DNA of 64,000 nucleotides from CBDBJR01 sp965206445 (lineage in GTDB: Bacteria; Pseudomonadota; Gammaproteobacteria; Arenicellales; Poriferihabitantaceae): positions 620,001-684,000 of the forward strand of contig CBDBJR010000002.1 of assembly GCA_965206445.1 (NCBI GenBank), written 5' to 3'. The position numbers were made by a program, and so were the translations under genes. Positions 35,257 to 43,934 of this stretch are shown in pieces (within the stretch, counting starts at the first letter, position 1; every line of letters begins with the position of its first letter). The notes under the pieces were generated by a model. It saw only the letters and a list, made by a program, of their open reading frames with translations. It had not been told where the DNA came from and ran no database searches.

Positions 35257-35871
35257 CTACAGCGTCTCGACCACCCGCACCCCGGCCTCTTCCATCGCCT
35301 TGTGCTGGCGCGCCAGCGAGCCGTCCAGATCAATCGCCCGGCAGGCCGACAGCACCACCGTGGTCGCATACCCGAGCTGCACCGCATCCAGTGCCGACCA
35401 GGCGACGCAGTAGTCGGTCGCCAGGCCGGCCAGCGTCAGCGCCTCGATTTCCCGCGCGCGCAGGTAGCCGTGCAGGCCGGTGGCGGTCGTATGATCGTTG
35501 TCGAAAAAGGCCGAGTAGCTGTCGATGTGCGGGCGAAACCCCTTGCGCACAATCATCTGCGCGCGCTGCGCCTCCAGCGCCGGATGAAACTCCGCCCCCC
35601 GGCTGCCGCTGACACAATGCACCGGCCACAACGTCTGCTCCCCATAGGCCAGCCGGATCGACTCAAACTCGGCGTGCCCCGGCTGGTTGGCGGCAAAACT
35701 CACATGATCCGGCGGATGCCAGTCCTGGGTCAGGACGACCCGCTCGAAGCGTGCCATCAAGGCATTGATCGGCGCCACCACCTGATCGCCGTGTTCGACC
35801 GCCAGCGCGCCGCCGGGGCAGAAATCGTTTTGTACATCAATCGCCAGCAGGGCGGTGCGGGTTGGGTGCAT
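35257..35871 (-). CDS. pncA: Nicotinamidase (isochorismatase-like fold)
   Basis: Deamidates nicotinamide to nicotinate for NAD recycling. The catalytic Asp is in IDVQNDFCPGG, the metal ligands in TQDWHPPDHVSF, the catalytic Lys in VRKGFRP and the nucleophile Cys in LATDYCVAWSA, all in the PncA order. The ATG at 35871 gives 204 residues, the normal length; an ATG 54 nt upstream adds a non-conserved leader. Confidence 0.9.
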   Translation of the reverse strand: MHPTRTALLAIDVQNDFCPGGALAVEHGDQVVAPINALMARFERVVLTQDWHPPDHVSFAANQPGHAEFESIRLAYGEQTLWPVHCVSGSRGAEFHPALEAQRAQMIVRKGFRPHIDSYSAFFDNDHTTATGLHGYLRAREIEALTLAGLATDYCVAWSALDAVQLGYATTVVLSACRAIDLDGSLARQHKAMEEAGVRVVETL

Positions 35872-35948
35872 GTGCGGGTCCGGTTGTGGATTGAGCCGGA
35901 TTATACAAAAAAAGGCAGGCTGCAAAAAAGGCCGCTAACATTGCCGCA

Positions 35949-36230
35949 TCGGCAACCCGGCAATGTATCAGCGAGCAAATAGACGCGCACCGTTGCGTGC
36001 GTGTGCCGGTGCTACGGTCGGTCGGCATTGGCCGCGCCGCATCGGCAACCCGGCAATGCCTCAGCGAGCAAATAGACGCGTACCGCTGCGTGCGTGTGCC
36101 GGCGCCGCGGTTGGCCGGCATTGGCCGCGCCGCCTCGGCAACCCGGCAATGTATCAGCGAGCAAATAGACGCGCACCGTTGCGCGAGTGTGCCGGCGCTA
36201 CGGTTGGCCGACATTGGCCGCCGTGCGCGT
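35949..36230 (+). repeat. Three 93-bp direct repeats
   Basis: Units starting GGCAACCCGGCAATG at 35951, 36044 and 36137 recur every 93 bp with few changes, exactly 31 codons each. They occupy the region between pncA and the signal sequence of the following membrane-protein gene and are in frame with it. Confidence 0.8.
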
Positions 36231-37681
36231 GGCGCCGGCTCGGGCTGCTGACGGCGTGCCTGCTGCTGGCGCCGCTCAGCGGCTGGGCGCACAGTGCACA
36301 GCGGGGGCTGGTGATGCTGCTGCCGACCGGCTACTACCTCGCCGCCGGCACGCTCGCGGTCGTGGTCTCCTGCGGTTTGCTGGTGTGGCTGCCGGTCGGT
36401 CGGCTGCGGCAACTGGCCGCCGCCCGGCTGTCGCTGTGCTCGTTCGCGCCGCCCTCACCGGTCGGCACCAGCCTGTTGTCCGGCGTCGTATTGGCGCTGC
36501 TGATTGTTGCCGGCCTGACCGGTACCCGCGACCCGCTGACCAACCCGCTGCCGCCGGTTATCTGGAGCCTGTGGTGGGTCGGGTTCCCGCTGCTGCAATG
36601 CGTCGTCGGCGATCTGTGGCCGCGGCTCAACCCCTGGAGCGGCCTGCTTCGCCTGCTGCATTGCTGCACCCGGCGCGGCGTCCGGCCGTGGCTGCGGCTG
36701 CCCCGGCGCCTCGGCTATCTGCCGGCAATCGGCCTGTTTTTCGGCTTCGCCTGGTTCGAGCTGATCGACCCGGCGCCGCGCGACCCGGCGCGGCTGGCGC
36801 TGGCGGTGGCGCTGTACTGGCTGCTGAATTTCATCGGCATGCTGATATATGGTGAAGCCGCCTGGCTGCGGCGGGTCGAGCCGTTTGCCATTTTTTTTCG
36901 CCTGATCGGCCACTGCTCGCCGCTGCTGCGCGAGCGCCTGCCGACCGCCCGCGGCGCCCGCCGGCGCATCCGAATCTGCCTGACCTGGCCGGGCCGGCCA
37001 CTGCTGCGACTGCCGCCGCTGCCGCTATCGGGCACGCTGTTTGTGGTGCTGACGCTCAGTGCGGTGTCGTTTGACGGCCTGTCGAAAACGTTTTTCTGGC
37101 TGGCCGCAATGGGCCTCAACCCGCTCAGCTTCGCCGGCCGCAGCGCCGTCCAACTGCAAAACACACTCGGCTTACTGGCCGCCTTTCTACTGCTGGCCGG
37201 GCTGTTTTTCCTCGCCGTCTATGGCGGCTGGCGGCGGCACGCGCGGCGTCCGCTGCACCGCTCCGAATGGCTGCCGGCCTGCGGTCGGCTGGTGTATTCG
37301 CTGATCCCGATTTCGCTGGTATTCCATGGCGCGCACTACCTCACCGCATTGCTGCTGGACGGCCAGTACGCGCTGATGGCCCTCAGCGACCCATTCGCGC
37401 GCGGCTGGAATCTGCTCCAACTCGCCCCCGACCGACAAGCCGCCGCCGGCTGGCTGAACAATCTGGACAGCGTAACGCTGATCTGGCGCGTGCAGACGGC
37501 GGTCATCGTTGTCGGGCACATCATCGGCGTCGTAGTCGCCCACCTGATTGCGCTCGACCTGTTTCGCCGACACGGCAATGCGGCCACCGCTGCCGCCGCC
37601 AGCCAGTTATTCCTCGCCGGGCTGATGGCGGCCTACACGCTCTTCGGGCTGTGGCTGCTATCTACGCCGGCCATCGGGTAG
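35963..37681 (+). CDS. Unknown multi-spanning membrane protein
   Basis: The main body has a signal-like segment (LGLLTACLLLAPLSGWAHS) and about nine further hydrophobic helices, with the early motif RGLVMLLPTGYYLAAG. I do not recognise a characterised family. The annotated start includes a threefold 31-residue Arg/Ala-rich repeat; the third ATG at 36149 would remove two repeat units and is the more natural start, although even then about 30 residues precede the signal core. No conserved catalytic motif is obvious. The many His, Trp and Arg near the membrane edges hint at metal or cofactor handling, but this is weak. Confidence 0.6.
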   Translation: MYQRANRRAPLRACAGATVGRHWPRRIGNPAMPQRANRRVPLRACAGAAVGRHWPRRLGNPAMYQRANRRAPLRECAGATVGRHWPPCAWRRLGLLTACLLLAPLSGWAHSAQRGLVMLLPTGYYLAAGTLAVVVSCGLLVWLPVGRLRQLAAARLSLCSFAPPSPVGTSLLSGVVLALLIVAGLTGTRDPLTNPLPPVIWSLWWVGFPLLQCVVGDLWPRLNPWSGLLRLLHCCTRRGVRPWLRLPRRLGYLPAIGLFFGFAWFELIDPAPRDPARLALAVALYWLLNFIGMLIYGEAAWLRRVEPFAIFFRLIGHCSPLLRERLPTARGARRRIRICLTWPGRPLLRLPPLPLSGTLFVVLTLSAVSFDGLSKTFFWLAAMGLNPLSFAGRSAVQLQNTLGLLAAFLLLAGLFFLAVYGGWRRHARRPLHRSEWLPACGRLVYSLIPISLVFHGAHYLTALLLDGQYALMALSDPFARGWNLLQLAPDRQAAAGWLNNLDSVTLIWRVQTAVIVVGHIIGVVVAHLIALDLFRRHGNAATAAAASQLFLAGLMAAYTLFGLWLLSTPAIG

Positions 37682-37974
37682 GCGGTGGAGGTTGATCATC
37701 TAGTAGAGTTATCTTTGATTGATGAGAAATCAAGAGCGACTGTATTAGAGAAAATCTGATTAATACGCGAAAACTTTGTGGTCAATGAGAAACGCGCTTT
37801 ATGTTATTCAGATATGCGGTATTAAGGCCAAACGTGCTCCGATTTTACTCCCCCCTGACAGTCAGGGGCTGTATGCGAACTTCCTTGTCAGGGGAGCTAT
37901 ATGTGCTGTATTGTAAGTAATAATATGATAATTAATCAAAGTTGCCATAAGCTATTATTCCTGGATTAAATAAA
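37682..37974. other. AT-richer spacer with CCCCTGAC palindrome
   Basis: No gene seen. CCCCTGAC-A-GTCAGGGG at 37852-37868 and a second half-site CCTTGTCAGGGG near 37884 form a REP-like element related to the one after katA (14238-14260). Composition drops in GC toward the following orphan gene. Confidence 0.45.
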
Positions 37975-38598
37975 GTGACGAAAAAAGACATTAAGACAGC
38001 GAAAGGGGATTTTCTCCGTGAACAACTCTATATCCTGGCTTATAAGGCGGCTATGACACGGGGGGAGAAAATCTACTGTGATAGCACTAGTGAAGAGGTG
38101 AAGTGTTTTCAAAGGAAACTGAAGTGTCGCGTCATGAAAATTGCCAACGACTTTAACAAGGGTGCCAGCACTGACAAGGATGCTAGTGCTATTCATCGTT
38201 CTAATAGTGAAGCCCCTGATAAAATGAAGAAAGCTAGTGACGATCACACCAGAAAGATCAAAAAACTTGCCGATGGCCTCACCAAAAAATATAGGAGGAT
38301 TTTTCATAATGAGGGTAAGGATGGGATTAAGAAGAAGCAGTTCAAGATTGGCAGAGCGCAGAAATTGATTAATCTTTACCTGAAATATCTTTGGGTGGCG
38401 GGTGAAATTCAGACGCCACCGCCACACTGTCCGTTTGATGCAATAATCCTTGAGAAATTGGGCAAAGTCGAAAAATGGACAAAAACAGACGCCATCGCCC
38501 AATACAAATGCTGGGTTGATGCCGCTTGCAAAGCCGCCAAGAAAGAGAATCTCTCAATTGCGGAATGGGAGTTGGTTAAATACAACGAGTGGTCGTAA
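37975..38598 (+). CDS. Orphan hypothetical protein, AT-richer than neighbours
   Basis: A 207-residue Lys-rich soluble protein starting with GTG. The only structured-looking core is KLINLYLKYLWVAG followed by PPPHCPFDAIIL, a pattern I associate with uncharacterised, often phage- or island-linked proteins. No signal or membrane segment. Codon use and low GC differ sharply from adjacent genes, so recent transfer is likely. Function unknown. Confidence 0.6.
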   Translation: MTKKDIKTAKGDFLREQLYILAYKAAMTRGEKIYCDSTSEEVKCFQRKLKCRVMKIANDFNKGASTDKDASAIHRSNSEAPDKMKKASDDHTRKIKKLADGLTKKYRRIFHNEGKDGIKKKQFKIGRAQKLINLYLKYLWVAGEIQTPPPHCPFDAIILEKLGKVEKWTKTDAIAQYKCWVDAACKAAKKENLSIAEWELVKYNEWS

Positions 38599-38648
38599 AT
38601 CGTCAACAACCATCCGACAGCTATCAATGTTTGTAGCCACTTTTATTT

Positions 38649-40727
38649 TCACTCCCGATACCACGGCATCTCCCGCCTGAACGGCGTTTCATCCACCCCC
38701 ACCGCACAGCCAAACTCCCGCGCATACCGATGCCCGCTGTACACCGCCGCGGCAATCGTCCCGGGCGCCAGCGCATCGCCAATCAACCGGGTCGATTTAA
38801 TCCCGGCCGCCGCCACCTCCGCCGACCGCGCTTGCAGTTGGTCATACAACCCCCGTATCGGCTCCCGCTGGGTAATCAGAATCAGCGCGCGGCAATCGAC
38901 TACCGCCGTCCGGCCGCTATAAACACAGGCAATTTCAAGCTCCCCCGGCGCCGCTTTCGACAGGCATTGCTGCTGCTGAATCGCCACCTCCAGCTCGAGC
39001 AGCCGGGTTTGAATCCGCTGCTGCTCCAGCGTGTGCTCGGTCCAGCAGGACACCATATTCGCCGGCGTAATCAGCCGCACCCGTCGCCCCGCCGTCGCCG
39101 CCGCCTCGGCAATCACCCCGCCCATGTAGTAATGATCGTCGTCGAAAATAACCACCTCACCGTCCGGCAGGTCGGCAAACGCAAACCCCGGCTGCAACAC
39201 GTCATCCGGCGTAAACAGCGCCAACTGCGCCAGCCCGGCAATCGGCTGCTTGTGCCGGCGGCCCACGCCGTCGCGCCGCCAGCGGCAGCCGGTGGCCATC
39301 ACCACATGGTCGCAGGCCAGCTCCAGCACGTGGTCGGCCTCCAGCGTGCTGGCGACGTGCAGCGCAACATTCGGCATCTGCGCGAGCTGATGCACCCGGT
39401 AATCGCGCACCCGGCCCCAGCTCGACAGCCCCGGCAACGTCGCCTCCCGGCCAACCCGGCCGCCCGGCGCGGTGTCGGTTTCGGCCAGCATGACCTCGCA
39501 GCCGCGTTGCCCCAGTGCGCGGGCGCATTCCAGCCCGGCGGGGCCGGCGCCGACCACCAGGATTTTCTCCGCCGGGTCACACGGCGGCATCTCCTCGGGG
39601 TGCCAGCCGCGCCGCCATTCTTCCCCGGCGGTGGGGTTTTGGGTGCAGCGCAGCGGCATAATCACGTTGTCCGAGGCGACGCAGATATTGCAGCCGATGC
39701 ACTCGCGAATATCATCGGCCCGCCCGGCCTGGATTTTGGCCGGCAAAAACGGGTCGGCAATCGACGGCCGGGCGGCGCCGATAAAGTCCAGTACGCCGCG
39801 GCGGATCTGGCTGACCATCGTATCCGGCGAGGTAAACCGGCCGACCCCGACCACCGGCTTGGTGGTCAGCGATTTCACCCAGGCGGTGTACTTTTCCTGA
39901 AAGCCTTCGGCACTGAAGCGGGCGGTCATCGAATCGTTTTCCCAGCCGCTGAGATTGACATCCCACAGATCCGGCAGCTCCGCCAGCAGCGCGACGATCT
40001 CGGCGCCCTCGCCGTCGGCGGCAATGCCGTCCGCACCGAGCAGCTCATCCACCGCCAGCCGCACCGCCACGGCGCAGCGATCGCCGACCGCCTCATGGGT
40101 GTCCTCAATCAACTCGCGAAACAGCCGCAGCCGATTGGTCAGACTGCCGCCGTATTCATCGCTGCGCTGATTGTGCCGTCGCGACAGGAAGTGCATCGGC
40201 AGGCTCATATCGTGCCCGGCGTAGGCGTAGACGATGTCGAAACCGGCGTCGCGCGCCCGCAGCGCCGCCTGCCGGTGCCAGCGCCGCAGATTGGCAATAT
40301 CGCGCTTGTCCATCGCCCGCGCTTGCAGCGGCTCGTAGCTGTCCACCGTGGTGTGCATCGGCGCCAGCGGGATTTCCCGGCTGTAGCGATTGGGCGCATG
40401 ATGCCCCATGTAGACCAGCTCGATGCCGGCCAGCCCGCCGTGCTCATGCACCGCGTCGGTCATCAGGCGCAGCGCCGGCACGTCTTTCTGATCCCAGATG
40501 CGCGCCTCATAGGCCGGTGAGATTTCCGAGGTGTGGTGGATCTCGGCTTCTTCGGTGCACACCACCGCCCAGCCGCCCTGCGCTTTGATGGCGCGCATCC
40601 GGGCGCTGGCAAACGGGTAGCGGTGGCCCATGCCGGCGCAGTGCGGCACCTGATAAAAGCGGTTTTTCGCGGTTACCGGGCCGATTTTAACCGGCTCGAA
40701 CAGAATGTCGTAACGGGGATCAGTCAT
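38649..40727 (-). CDS. Trimethylamine dehydrogenase-like flavoprotein
   Basis: A 692-residue Fe-S flavoprotein of the TMADH/dimethylamine/histamine dehydrogenase family. The Cys in NRFYQVPHCAGMG is the residue that binds FMN covalently in TMADH; the barrel continues with RDAGFDIVYAYAGH and GVGRFTSPDTM. The 4Fe-4S site is CIGCNICV followed by a Cys in PLRCTQN. A C-terminal pyridine-nucleotide-type domain has ILVVGAGPAGLECARALG. It likely oxidatively N-demethylates or deaminates a small amine and passes electrons to an ETF; the exact amine is unknown. The class V aminotransferase lies 66 nt upstream on the same strand. Confidence 0.88.
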   Translation of the reverse strand: MTDPRYDILFEPVKIGPVTAKNRFYQVPHCAGMGHRYPFASARMRAIKAQGGWAVVCTEEAEIHHTSEISPAYEARIWDQKDVPALRLMTDAVHEHGGLAGIELVYMGHHAPNRYSREIPLAPMHTTVDSYEPLQARAMDKRDIANLRRWHRQAALRARDAGFDIVYAYAGHDMSLPMHFLSRRHNQRSDEYGGSLTNRLRLFRELIEDTHEAVGDRCAVAVRLAVDELLGADGIAADGEGAEIVALLAELPDLWDVNLSGWENDSMTARFSAEGFQEKYTAWVKSLTTKPVVGVGRFTSPDTMVSQIRRGVLDFIGAARPSIADPFLPAKIQAGRADDIRECIGCNICVASDNVIMPLRCTQNPTAGEEWRRGWHPEEMPPCDPAEKILVVGAGPAGLECARALGQRGCEVMLAETDTAPGGRVGREATLPGLSSWGRVRDYRVHQLAQMPNVALHVASTLEADHVLELACDHVVMATGCRWRRDGVGRRHKQPIAGLAQLALFTPDDVLQPGFAFADLPDGEVVIFDDDHYYMGGVIAEAAATAGRRVRLITPANMVSCWTEHTLEQQRIQTRLLELEVAIQQQQCLSKAAPGELEIACVYSGRTAVVDCRALILITQREPIRGLYDQLQARSAEVAAAGIKSTRLIGDALAPGTIAAAVYSGHRYAREFGCAVGVDETPFRREMPWYRE

Positions 40728-40793
40728 GCGATAAAGGGCTCCGGTGGTGAGGTATCTGTTGTCTGTCGATCGGCGCGCGCCGATCTCGCGGCC

Positions 40794-42047
40794 TCAAAGA
40801 TGCCGCTCCAGCGCCGCCAGCAGTCGATCGACCTCCGCGGCGGAAGTATAGTGAACCAGCGACAGCCGCACCACGCCGTCTTCCGGGTCAATCCCCAGCG
40901 CCTGCAACAGCCGGTAAGCGTAGAAATGCCCCGCCCCGACGCCGACTTTATCTGCACCCAACGCCGCCGCCAGCTCGGCCGGCTTCCAGCGCGGTGTGGT
41001 AAACGCAATCGTCGGCGCCCGCTGGCCGGCCTCGGCCTGCGGGTCGCCAATCAGCCTGACCTGCCGCGCGCGCAGCCAGGACAAAATCCGGTTTGCCTGC
41101 ACCACCTCATGCTGATGCCCCAGCTGCATCAGCGCCGCCACCCGCTGGTGTACGCTGCTGTGCTGCGGCGCCGACGGGTCGGGAAAGTGATGTCGGGCGG
41201 CGTCTTCCAGATAATCCACCATCCCCGAAACCGCCCCGATCAACTCGTGCTGCGGCCCCGCCGGCGTCAGCTTCTTGCCCATGTTGTCGGCGTTGAAAAA
41301 ATGCCCTTGATTGGGTATCTGCTCCAGGATACTGCGGCGCACGTACAGCAGCCCCTGATGCAGGCCGAACGTTTTGTACAGGCTGAAATAATAAAAATCC
41401 ACGTCCAGCGCCTTCACGTCCACCGCCAGATGCGGCGCGAACGACACCCCGTCCACCGCCAGCCGGGCGCCGACCCGATGCACGCGCCGGGCAATCTCGG
41501 CAATATCGTTGATGGCGCCGACGATATTCGAGCAATGTGTGACGCAGACCAGCCGGGTGCGCTCGGTCAGCAGTGCCGATAGCGCATCGATATCCAGCAG
41601 CCCGGTAACGGCATCGACCGGCCATTGCCGGACCACGATGCCCGAACCGCCCTCCGCCATGCGGTGCCAGCAGCCCGCGTTGGCCTCATGCTCCTGAACG
41701 CTCACGATCACCTCGTCGCCGGGGCGGAATTCGGCGCGCATCGCCTGCGCCAGGACATAGGTATTGATCGACGTCGACGGCCCAAACGACACCTCGTCGA
41801 CCTCGGCATTGATAGCGGCGGCCAGGCGGTGCTGCGATAGATCCATCGCCTCACCGGCGGCCTGCGATGCGGCGCTCGTCCCATACGGCTGCACCTTGGT
41901 ATCGCGGACGAATCGCATCAGCTTATCGACCACCGCCGCGGCGGCATACGAGCCGCCGGCGTTGTCGAAAAACGCCCATTGCCCGGTTTCGGTATCGGCG
42001 AACGCGGGGAACTGAGCACGAATATAATCAATATCGAATGGCATCAT
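40794..42047 (-). CDS. Class V aminotransferase / cysteine desulfurase-like enzyme
   Basis: A 417-residue fold type I PLP enzyme. The opening FAFFDNAGGSY-type segment (WAFFDNAGGSYAAAAVV), the middle THCSNIVGAINDIAEI and DGVSFAPHLAVDVKALDVDF, and the PLP lysine in FSLYKTFGLHQGLLYVR are characteristic of the SufS/Csd-like branch whose members often act on amino acids other than cysteine. A desulfurase active-site Cys loop is not evident. It is transcribed toward the TMADH-like gene and probably shares its operon. Its start ATG (42047 or 42044) lies at the edge of the first 0.5-kb repeat unit. Confidence 0.82.
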   Translation of the reverse strand: MMPFDIDYIRAQFPAFADTETGQWAFFDNAGGSYAAAAVVDKLMRFVRDTKVQPYGTSAASQAAGEAMDLSQHRLAAAINAEVDEVSFGPSTSINTYVLAQAMRAEFRPGDEVIVSVQEHEANAGCWHRMAEGGSGIVVRQWPVDAVTGLLDIDALSALLTERTRLVCVTHCSNIVGAINDIAEIARRVHRVGARLAVDGVSFAPHLAVDVKALDVDFYYFSLYKTFGLHQGLLYVRRSILEQIPNQGHFFNADNMGKKLTPAGPQHELIGAVSGMVDYLEDAARHHFPDPSAPQHSSVHQRVAALMQLGHQHEVVQANRILSWLRARQVRLIGDPQAEAGQRAPTIAFTTPRWKPAELAAALGADKVGVGAGHFYAYRLLQALGIDPEDGVVRLSLVHYTSAAEVDRLLAALERHL

Positions 42048-42583
42048 CTGACTGCTCCGGGAAGTGGTGGTGAATCAACGCTCGAATGCCGCGGCGCGGG
42101 CTTCGACCTGCGCTGCCGATTCTGCCACAACCGGGCGCCGGGCGGCAGTGCCGCGGCTGAGATTACCCCGGGTTTTGCCCCCGTCCGATATCGACAGTAC
42201 ATCGCTGCCGACTGCAACAGTGGGGGGAGTGTTATACACCGCGCCGGCTGTGTGCCGGCAACTGACAAGTGCAACTTCACCGTTGATGGGAGGATGAGAT
42301 TCCGGGACGGTGGTTGGGCCGTGCGGCGGCCCTCACCCCGGCCCTCTCCCAGAGGGAGAGGGAGTTTCCGGCTCCCAGAGGGAGAGGGAGTTTCCGGCTA
42401 TCCCGGAGGGCGAAGGCGGTTGTCGGCTTTAGCCCTCTCCCTATGGGAGAGGGTTGGGTGAGGGCAGGCAGGCCCACGTCTCTCATCGCTCGCCACTCAA
42501 TCCGCCAGGCGACAACCGGCATGGCCTGGCAGCAGTGCCCGGCACAGGCCCACCGGTTGCACTTCGGGGTTGAATCCACCGCC
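42047..42583. repeat. 0.5-kb tandem repeat, unit 1
   Basis: Begins TCTGACTGCTCCGGGAAGTGG and ends with the GTTGCACTTCGG dispersed repeat. It contains CCTCTCCCAGAGGGAGAGG palindromes, twice in this copy, and a second pair around 42430-42450. All six frames are broken or of biased composition, so I consider it noncoding. Confidence 0.8.
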
Positions 42584-43094
42584 TCTGACTGCTCCGGGAA
42601 GTGGTGGTGAATCAACGCTCGAATGCCGCGGCGCGGGCTTCGATCTGTGCTGCCGATTCTGCCACAACCGGGCGCCGGGCGGCAGTGCTGCGGCTGAGAT
42701 TACCCCGGGTTTTGCCCCCGTCCGATATCGACAGCACACCGCTGCCGACTGCAACAGTGGGGGGTGTGTTATACACCGCGCCGGCTGTGTGCGGGCAACT
42801 GACAAGTGCAACTTCATCGCTGATGGGAGGATGAGATTCCGGGACGGTGGTTGGGCCGTGCGGCGGCCCTCACCCCGGCCCTCTCCCAGAGGGAGAGGGA
42901 GTTTTCGGCTATCCCGGAGGGCGAAGGCGGTTGTCGGCTTTAGCCCTCTCCCTCTGGGAGAGGGTTGGGTGAGGGCAGGCAGGCCCACGTCTCTCATCGC
43001 TCGCCACTCAATCCGCCAGGCGACAACCGGCATGGCCTGGCAGCAGGGTCCGGCACAGGCCCACCGGTTGCACTTCGGGGTTGAATCCGCCGCC
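42584..43094. repeat. 0.5-kb tandem repeat, unit 2
   Basis: Second copy, 511 bp, differing from units 1 and 3 mainly by lacking one extra copy of the palindrome block (about 27 bp). Point differences are few. Confidence 0.8.
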
Positions 43095-43633
43095 TCTGAC
43101 TGCTCCGGGAAGTGGTGGTGAATCAACGCTCGAATGCCGCGGCGCGGGCTTCGACCTGCGCTGCCGATTCTGCCACAACCGGGCGCCGGGCGGCAGTGCT
43201 GCGGCTGAGATTACCCTGGGTTTTGCCCCCGTCCGATATCGGCAGTACACCGCTGCCAACTGCAACAGTGGGGGGTGTGCTATACACCGCGCCGGCTGTG
43301 TGCGGGCAACTGACAAGTGCAACTTCATCGCTGATGGGAGGATGAGATTCCGGGACGGTGGTTGGGCCGTGCGGCGGCCCTCACCCCGGCCCTCTCCCAG
43401 AGGGAGAGGGAGTTTTCGGCTCCCAGAGGGAGAGGGAGTTTTCGGCTATCCCGGAGGGCGAAGGCGGTTGTCGGCTTTAGCCCTCTCCCTATGGGAGAGG
43501 GTTGGGTGAGGGCAGGCATGCCCACGTCTCTCATCGCTCGCCACTCAATCCGCCAGACGACAACCGGCATGGCCTGGCAGCAGGGTCCGGCACAGGCCCA
43601 CCGGTTGCACTTCGGGGTTGAATCCGCCGCCTC
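43095..43633. repeat. 0.5-kb tandem repeat, unit 3
   Basis: Third copy, 539 bp, ending just before the IS-like relic upstream of the glycosyltransferase array. It again holds the doubled palindrome block. Confidence 0.8.
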
Positions 43634-43689
43634 ATACAACGTCTTGATTCTCATCGGCGGTTTATTATATTATCCGGTGTCAATCATGG

Positions 43690-43934
43690 ATTGCTGCCTG
43701 TTCTGTATCATTTCCATGCGCAACAGGGCGTTTCTGTCCGCCGGTGCTCCGCTGCCGCTGGTGCGCTGCATGTGAACAGATGGATTGCACAGCGCGCCGA
43801 ACCATCTCGCCCGGATGACCGCCACCTTGAGCGCCAACCTGCATGAGCAACCCAACGCATGGTATGACCCCGAATGGACGCTGACGCTGAAAAGAGGGTA
43901 ACGCACCCGCCGTCGCGCTCAAGGGCAGCATAAT
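43690..43934 (+). mobile_element. Relic of IS481-type 3' end, leader of array copy 1
   Basis: 43815-43901 encodes a 28-residue tail ending PEWTLTLKRG-stop, matching the end of the IS481-like transposase at 56456-57178 (HEWTSALKRE-stop). The flanking ~200 bp also resemble 60480-60687. The glycosyltransferase start follows within 34 nt. There is no strong ribosome site. Confidence 0.6.

Noticed and set aside
38730..40520. 596-codon plus-strand frame over the TMADH-like gene
   Set aside because: Arg/Pro/His-rich shadow; the minus-strand gene carries all conserved motifs.
42047..43633. Possible CRISPR or origin
   Set aside because: Units are 0.5 kb, there is no DnaA-box cluster, and no cas genes are in the window.
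42277..43654. Frames inside the 0.5-kb units, including a CxxC-like segment
   Set aside because: They run through palindromes, recur as parts of repeats, and encode the usual REP-derived low-complexity text.
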